DNA of 64,000 nucleotides, from positions 1 to 64,000 of the forward strand of contig NZ_AUJO01000004.1 in the NCBI RefSeq assembly GCF_000424265.1, given 5' to 3'. The notes under the pieces are model-generated. The model searched no databases and was not told the origin of the DNA. It saw only the letters and a list, made by a program, of their open reading frames with translations. This DNA comes from Butyrivibrio sp. WCD3002. GTDB lineage: Bacteria; Bacillota; Clostridia; Lachnospirales; Lachnospiraceae. Shown here piece by piece: positions 59,018 to 64,000 of the stretch. Each line of letters begins with the position of its first letter. The stretch's first letter is position 1. The position numbers were made by a program, and so were the translations under genes.

Positions 59018-62000
59018 TTAAAGTGCATGAACAAATATCGCTGCCATCCTTAGCAACTGTCTGTTATCGGAAAATCCTTTTTCCGCGCCTCGTACCACGC
59101 TACCTGCTTCGCTTCTGTGATACATAATACTTATGTTACTTTCTTTTATATCTAATTCACTATCCGGTAAATCAGCCTCTTTAACGAACCTGCTCCTTAG
59201 CTCTGTCATATACTCTATGACATCTTCAGATTGAGTAAGAGAAGATGCAAATGCACCCTTAAGCTCACCATTCTCGATGGTTACTGCCATCGATATTCTT
59301 CCATAAAAGCCGCTTTCCACGCTGGCTTCCATCTTAGAGCCCTCATTATCACTGTCCTTTAAGGTTACGTGCATGGATACTGTTCTTCCATCCACCTCGA
59401 CAGGTATCTCAAAGCTTCCCCGATCTGCCATCTTTACTGCCACGGTTATCTGCTTTTGCATAAGCTGAATAGCCTTAACATCGATAAAAGATGCAGTACC
59501 TGACTCCTGTGTCAGCATATCATCAAGACTTTCCGAAAGCTCTTCAAGCTGCTCTTCATAGAACTGCTTAAATTCAATACCGCCTGCCAGCTCGTCTAAA
59601 ATTTCTGCTTCCTTTTCCTTAAATGAAAGATCGGAAATTCTTTCTGCCTGATTAAATAGTCCGTTCCTTCCTCTCCTTCCGGCTCTCAGGTTAATAAGTG
59701 CTTCAAGATTTGATACGTTCACTTCAATTTCATTTCTTATAAGCTCTTCTGCAACATCTGTGTCATCAGCCATATCTACGATGGCTCTGATTCTGCGGGA
59801 TTCCTCTGAATAATAAGCTTTTTCTGTTTCTATGGCTGCCGAATCTTCCTGCGTCATAGCAAGCTCATCTGCCAGCTTATCCAGGAGGGTATCCTCCTTG
59901 GGTTTAGCTTTATTCAGCTTCTCGGGATCAAGATTCTGATAAACAATATCAGCCTTTTCACTGTAATATAAAAATGCTGTTTCTATTTGGCTGTCTATGG
60001 CCTTTGTAATCCTTTCACCTGCATCTATGCCGGAAAAGTTTTCATCAAGCTTATAATCAAGACCTCTTTTTTCTGCCTTCAGTGTCCTTGTAGCACTGAG
60101 AAGATTTTCAAGAGTCATAGGAGCTCCGGTTTCAAGAACCGTTCCTATTGCTGCATTGTCAGTCTTTTTCAATGTATGGAAAAGTCTGTAAATACCAATG
60201 TAGCTTTCTTTCTCCTCAGGAGATATTTCGGCATTTTTCTCCAGTTTATAAAGGAACTTCGCATATTTTTCCTCTCTGCCCGATCTGTCCTTATCTCCGT
60301 CTGAGAGATTATTGGAAAGCTCATCCAAAGTCATATTTAAAGGATTCTTTCCTTCTCTAATCATATTCAGTACTGCCTGAGGTTTAAGCTTATCTATGGC
60401 ATTTATAAGCTTTTCATCGACAGTTCGAACCTTCTCGATGTTTTCAGGAGATATCTCCATGCGGTTATATCCAAGTATTCTTACAACTCTCCTGTTTTCA
60501 TCATTTAAGTCTTCCTTAAGATCAGTTAAAATATCATCGACATTCCTGAAGGCTTTCTTTATATTATCTCCAAGGTCTGCTCTAACCTGTGTTCCAACTG
60601 CTTCATAGGTTGCACCGGCCTTTTCGTATCTAAGCTTTAGCCTATAGCCGGACTCAATAATTGCGTCAAGGCTGTCATTTTTCTCAGGATCTATTCTGCC
60701 TACAAGAGCCAGAGGATACGTTCTGAATTCGTTTAGTTTATTTTCTGTGGTATCAAAAAGTCTCAGTTTCTCTGCACATTCTTTTCCCGTAATATCAGGA
60801 GTGCTGCCAAAAATACTTTTTCCTATTTCTTCTATTTCATTATTAAGGCTTGTTATGAGCTCCTCCATGGGTGCAGTATCTATTGAAAAGCCCTTATCTA
60901 TCAGGCGAAGATTCGCTGTAACAGACATGGAAAGTCTTACTTCCTCAAGCTGCTTTCTTGCAGTAAGGAAATTAACATCCTGATTTTTTACAGGCTCACT
61001 TATTTGACTTTGCTGACCCTTTTCTTCATGGACATCAAACAGGGTCTTGAGATTTATCTTTTCGCCTCTTTTTACTGCTTCCTCTATATCGACATCTGTA
61101 ATAAGCCTTGTCTTTTTATTTATAGCGACTGCCTTTTCAAGATGGTTTTCTTCTCCTGTAACAGTGCCTGCTGCCGCTGTATTCTTGTTGGCTATGGATT
61201 TTACAGCACTGTCTACTATAGCTTCCACGCTCATCGGAAGCTTTATGTTCGACAGCTCATCTGCCTTTTTTAGATTGTCCGTTGTAAGCGGTATGGACTG
61301 TTCAACCATCCACTTTGCAAGCTTTTCGTTTTCCGGTGTTGTCTCAAGTCCGGCTTCTTCAATTATTCTTGCTGCCTGATCTCTTAATGAGTCCCATTCG
61401 ATCTTATCTGCTTTCTGGGCATAATATCCCCCCGCTTCAAGTGCTATAAGGCCGCGGCTTTTTGCATTTTGTCCATTTGTGGCATGCTCTGCCATGTAGA
61501 TATTATCCATGGTCGCAGTAAGGTTGTTTGTAACCATGAATTTAACAGCGCCTTCGGAAAGAGAGTCTATTTCAGACATCTGCCTTACGGTCTCGGTCAC
61601 TTCCTTAACATTTTCTTTTGTAACAGGGATATCATTTTTATGAAAAGTTGATACTATCTGGTTTGCAAGTCCTTCACTTCCGGTGATTTTTTTGAGCTCG
61701 CCGGCAGAAAGGTCATCAGTATATCCGATAATCTCTTCTCCTGACTGTGCGAGAACCGCCTTTATCTTATCAAGTATTGTTACTGTCTCATCTGAAGAGG
61801 TCTGTGAAAAATCAAAGCCCTCCTCCGCAGCCTTGGCGTAGTCTTCGGGAGATAAGGTATTTGCCATTACTGACATGTAATTATGGCGAATGGACATTTC
61901 TGTATTTTGCGCCTGTGCCATTATGTCATTTTGTGTCTTTGTGCCTTCTCCGTATGCATCATTACTAAACAGACTGCTGCCTAAGTCAACAACTGCTGCG

Positions 62001-62113
62001 CTCTGAGATTTAGTTACCTTCTGATTATTAAACTGAAAGCCTGCTTCCATGCTGACTGCTTTTTTATCAAAATCGGATTCCGTTCCTGACAATGCATTTA
62101 TACTTATGTTCAT
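59018..62113 (-). CDS. Very large DUF6240-type protein beside flagellin
   Basis: This protein of about 1031 aa has a helical, acidic sequence with tandem stretches (for example ENEKLAKWMVEQSIPLTTDN and KENVKEVTETVRQMSEI) that look like repeated ~50-residue units. The last part is more beta-rich (GSFEIPVEVDGRTVSMHVTL) and resembles the C-terminal domain of hook-length or FliK-like proteins. It has no signal peptide. DUF6240 proteins occur near flagellar genes in Lachnospiraceae. ATG 62113 has CGGAGG upstream. It directly precedes flagellin (31 bp). Confidence 0.65.
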   Translation of the reverse strand: MNISINALSGTESDFDKKAVSMEAGFQFNNQKVTKSQSAAVVDLGSSLFSNDAYGEGTKTQNDIMAQAQNTEMSIRHNYMSVMANTLSPEDYAKAAEEGFDFSQTSSDETVTILDKIKAVLAQSGEEIIGYTDDLSAGELKKITGSEGLANQIVSTFHKNDIPVTKENVKEVTETVRQMSEIDSLSEGAVKFMVTNNLTATMDNIYMAEHATNGQNAKSRGLIALEAGGYYAQKADKIEWDSLRDQAARIIEEAGLETTPENEKLAKWMVEQSIPLTTDNLKKADELSNIKLPMSVEAIVDSAVKSIANKNTAAAGTVTGEENHLEKAVAINKKTRLITDVDIEEAVKRGEKINLKTLFDVHEEKGQQSQISEPVKNQDVNFLTARKQLEEVRLSMSVTANLRLIDKGFSIDTAPMEELITSLNNEIEEIGKSIFGSTPDITGKECAEKLRLFDTTENKLNEFRTYPLALVGRIDPEKNDSLDAIIESGYRLKLRYEKAGATYEAVGTQVRADLGDNIKKAFRNVDDILTDLKEDLNDENRRVVRILGYNRMEISPENIEKVRTVDEKLINAIDKLKPQAVLNMIREGKNPLNMTLDELSNNLSDGDKDRSGREEKYAKFLYKLEKNAEISPEEKESYIGIYRLFHTLKKTDNAAIGTVLETGAPMTLENLLSATRTLKAEKRGLDYKLDENFSGIDAGERITKAIDSQIETAFLYYSEKADIVYQNLDPEKLNKAKPKEDTLLDKLADELAMTQEDSAAIETEKAYYSEESRRIRAIVDMADDTDVAEELIRNEIEVNVSNLEALINLRAGRRGRNGLFNQAERISDLSFKEKEAEILDELAGGIEFKQFYEEQLEELSESLDDMLTQESGTASFIDVKAIQLMQKQITVAVKMADRGSFEIPVEVDGRTVSMHVTLKDSDNEGSKMEASVESGFYGRISMAVTIENGELKGAFASSLTQSEDVIEYMTELRSRFVKEADLPDSELDIKESNISIMYHRSEAGSVVRGAEKGFSDNRQLLRMAAIFVHAL

Positions 62114-62145
62114 ATATCCTCCGAATGCAGGTCCATAAAAAGTAA

Positions 62146-62176
62146 AAAAGGTGACAGACATAATCCATCACCTTTT
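62146..62176. terminator. Terminator between glgB and the DUF6240 gene
   Basis: A 9-bp perfect stem AAAAGGTGA/TCACCTTTT (62146-62154 with 62168-62176) has T-runs on both sides. On the minus strand it follows the glgB stop. Confidence 0.85.
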
Positions 62177-62210
62177 ATTTCGGAATAATTATTTAATTTC
62201 TAAAGAACCG

Positions 62211-64000
62211 TTATTTCTTCTTTTTTGTAGCAGTCTTTGCTGCCGGCTTTTTTGCCGGTGCTTTTTTAGCAGGAGCCTTCTTTACAGGCTTTTCTTCCTT
62301 TCTATCCTCTACCTTTACTTCCTTTTTGGGTTCAGGCTTGGCATCAGGATTCTGGAAAACAAAAAGCTCTGCGCCATAGGGCGGAAGTGTCAAAGTAATA
62401 CTGTAATCCTTGTAGTCACAAAGACCGGGCTCTGCCTTGATCTTATCCGGAACGCCACTACCGCAGCCTGCATATTTCTTATCAGCGCTGTCCAAAATGT
62501 GTTTATAAACGCCCTCGAATGGAACACCAACCTTGTAATTCTGAATCTCCATAGGAGTAAAGTTAATTACGAAAAGAACATTATCCCTTCCATTGCTGGC
62601 TCTTCTGTAAAAACTGAAAACACTGTGGTCCGAATCATCTGCATTGATCCACTCAAATCCACCCCAGTCATTATCAACCTCGTACAGTGCAGGATATTTC
62701 CTGTAAATCTCAAGAAGGTCTCTTACAAAATCCTTCATTCCGCGATTTAAATCCTCTGCAAGGAGGAACCAGTCAAGCTCTCTTTTTTCGCTCCACTCAC
62801 GCTCCTGGCCAAAATCCTGTCCCATGAAAAGAAGCTTTTTACCGCTGTGTCCAAACATATATGCATATCCGGCGCGAAGGTTAGCATACTTATCTACCTT
62901 ATATCCGGGCATCTTCTCAAGCATTGAGCACTTAAGGTGTACAACCTCATCATGTGAAAGAGGAAGGATATAGTTCTCTGCATTGTTATAGCTCATTGCA
63001 AAGGTCATCATATGATGGGCACCTTTTCTGAAATACGGATCAAGCTTCATATATTCACAGAAATCATGCATCCATCCCATATTCCACTTAAATGTAAAGT
63101 TGAGACCATCCTCTTCAACAGGTGCTGTAATCTTAGGCCATGCTGTTGATTCCTCTGCGATCATCATTACCTGAGGATAGGTTCCTCTTATTACGCTGTT
63201 AAGGTGCTTGAAGAATTCGATAGCTTCGTAGTTTTTATTTCCGCCGTCTTTATTGGGAACCCACTGACCATCTCTCTTACCATAGTCAAGATAGAGCATG
63301 GAGGCTACGGCATCTACTCTGAGTCCGTCAATGTGGAACTCCTTTATCCAGAAAAGAGCATTTGCAATAAGGAAATTCTTAACCTCATGCTTTCCAAGAT
63401 TGAAAATCTTGGTACCCCAGTCAGGATGCTCTCCCTTTCTCGGATCCGGATCTTCATAAATACAGGTTCCGTCGAAGCAGCTAAGACCGAATTCATCAGG
63501 ACAGAAATGTGCGGGAACCCAGTCAAGAATGACACCGATGTTGTTTTTATGAAGAAGGTTAACAAGATACATAAAATCCGTAGGCTCGCCGTAGCGCGCT
63601 GTAGGTGCATAGTAGCCTGTTACCTGATATCCCCATGATCCGTCAAAAGGATGCTCGGCGATTCCGATAAGCTCTATATGTGTATATTTCATCTCCTTGA
63701 GATATTCGACGATTCTGTCTGCGAACTGCCTGTAATTATAGAATCCGTCTTCTGTTCCGTCAGGATGCTTCATCCATGAACCGATATGGCACTCATAAAT
63801 TGCAACAGGCTCTTTATTAATGTCCTTGCCCTTTATGGAGTCAAACCATTTTTCGTCGCTCCACTTAAATTTGGACAGATCTGTTGTTCTTGAAGCATTA
63901 CCCGGGCGAAGCTCGGCATAGTTAGCATATGGATCAGCTTTGTACAGCTTCCTTCCATCCTGAGTGTAAATCAGATATTTATATAACTCACCTGTTCCAA
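62211..64000 (-). CDS. glgB: 1,4-alpha-glucan branching enzyme (partial, extends past the window)
   Basis: The visible ~596 residues cover part of the CBM48 linker (YECHIGSWM) and the GH13 barrel, with DWVPAHFCPD, GLRVDAVASMLYLDYG (nucleophile Asp) and MIAEESTAWP (acid Glu). LPLSHDEVVH and the C-terminal beta domain follow. It forms alpha-1,6 branches in glycogen. The last ~45 residues are an unusual Lys/Ala/Pro-rich tail (KKAPAKKAPAKKP) like histone H1, not part of the usual enzyme. The N-terminus lies beyond 64000. Confidence 0.95.
   Translation of the reverse strand, partial: GTGELYKYLIYTQDGRKLYKADPYANYAELRPGNASRTTDLSKFKWSDEKWFDSIKGKDINKEPVAIYECHIGSWMKHPDGTEDGFYNYRQFADRIVEYLKEMKYTHIELIGIAEHPFDGSWGYQVTGYYAPTARYGEPTDFMYLVNLLHKNNIGVILDWVPAHFCPDEFGLSCFDGTCIYEDPDPRKGEHPDWGTKIFNLGKHEVKNFLIANALFWIKEFHIDGLRVDAVASMLYLDYGKRDGQWVPNKDGGNKNYEAIEFFKHLNSVIRGTYPQVMMIAEESTAWPKITAPVEEDGLNFTFKWNMGWMHDFCEYMKLDPYFRKGAHHMMTFAMSYNNAENYILPLSHDEVVHLKCSMLEKMPGYKVDKYANLRAGYAYMFGHSGKKLLFMGQDFGQEREWSEKRELDWFLLAEDLNRGMKDFVRDLLEIYRKYPALYEVDNDWGGFEWINADDSDHSVFSFYRRASNGRDNVLFVINFTPMEIQNYKVGVPFEGVYKHILDSADKKYAGCGSGVPDKIKAEPGLCDYKDYSITLTLPPYGAELFVFQNPDAKPEPKKEVKVEDRKEEKPVKKAPAKKAPAKKPAAKTATKKKK

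Overview
The window looks like chromosomal DNA of a motile, low-to-moderate GC Gram-positive anaerobe of the Lachnospiraceae, most like Butyrivibrio or a close relative. This rests on the 5' end of a 16S rRNA gene, a two-subunit Fe-S fumarase, a Firmicutes-style Tad pilus locus with an Flp1-type pilin, a flagellin/FliS pair beside a very long DUF6240-type protein, and glgB. Genus-level placement is inference.

Layout. 1-994: start of a 16S gene (minus) with two tandem rrn promoters, and tRNA-Ser(GCT). 1144-4714: a minus-strand metabolic group (fumarase beta and alpha, HIT protein, rhomboid protease, flavodoxin-SCP2 protein). 4799-12278: a Tad pilus operon (minus) with FHA protein, TadE-like proteins, prepilin peptidase, DUF5702 protein, Flp pilin, TadC, TadB and the C-terminal fragment of the TadA ATPase. 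12295-54061: a foreign block of about 41.8 kb. 54062-56367: the rest of the Tad operon (TadA N-terminal part, TadZ, second prepilin peptidase). 56770-64000: FliS, flagellin, DUF6240 protein and glgB, which is cut by the window edge.

The central observation is nested insertion. An integrative mobilizable element (IME) carrying parA, parB, a Rep protein, a MobV-type relaxase, a coupling protein and a large serine recombinase sits inside tadA and splits it. Its two ends carry matching inverted sequences. Joined as a circle they would form a perfect 24-bp palindrome, a candidate attP. The recombinase reading frame runs through this site, so its C-terminus should differ between integrated and circular forms. 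Inside the IME, a type I restriction-modification operon (hsdM-hsdS-hsdR) has its hsdM split by a second element of about 12.1 kb. That element has three overlapping tyrosine recombinases and a TnpC-like protein (Tn554 or recombinase-trio type). It carries its own complete type I system with a fused M-S subunit. Joining the hsdM halves at a shared 4-bp AGTA restores one 690-codon frame.

The remaining IME cargo is less understood. It includes a sigma region-4/alpha-CTD-like fusion, a DUF5688 protein, a HEPN-nuclease fusion, and a co-oriented run of zinc-ribbon/TPR membrane proteins with a lipoprotein. It also has a frameshifted gene, an inverted gene duplication with a decayed copy, and several highly palindromic tracts. 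One of these, just before the relaxase, is the likely oriT. No conjugation pore genes (VirB4 and similar) were seen, so the element is probably mobilizable rather than self-transmissible.
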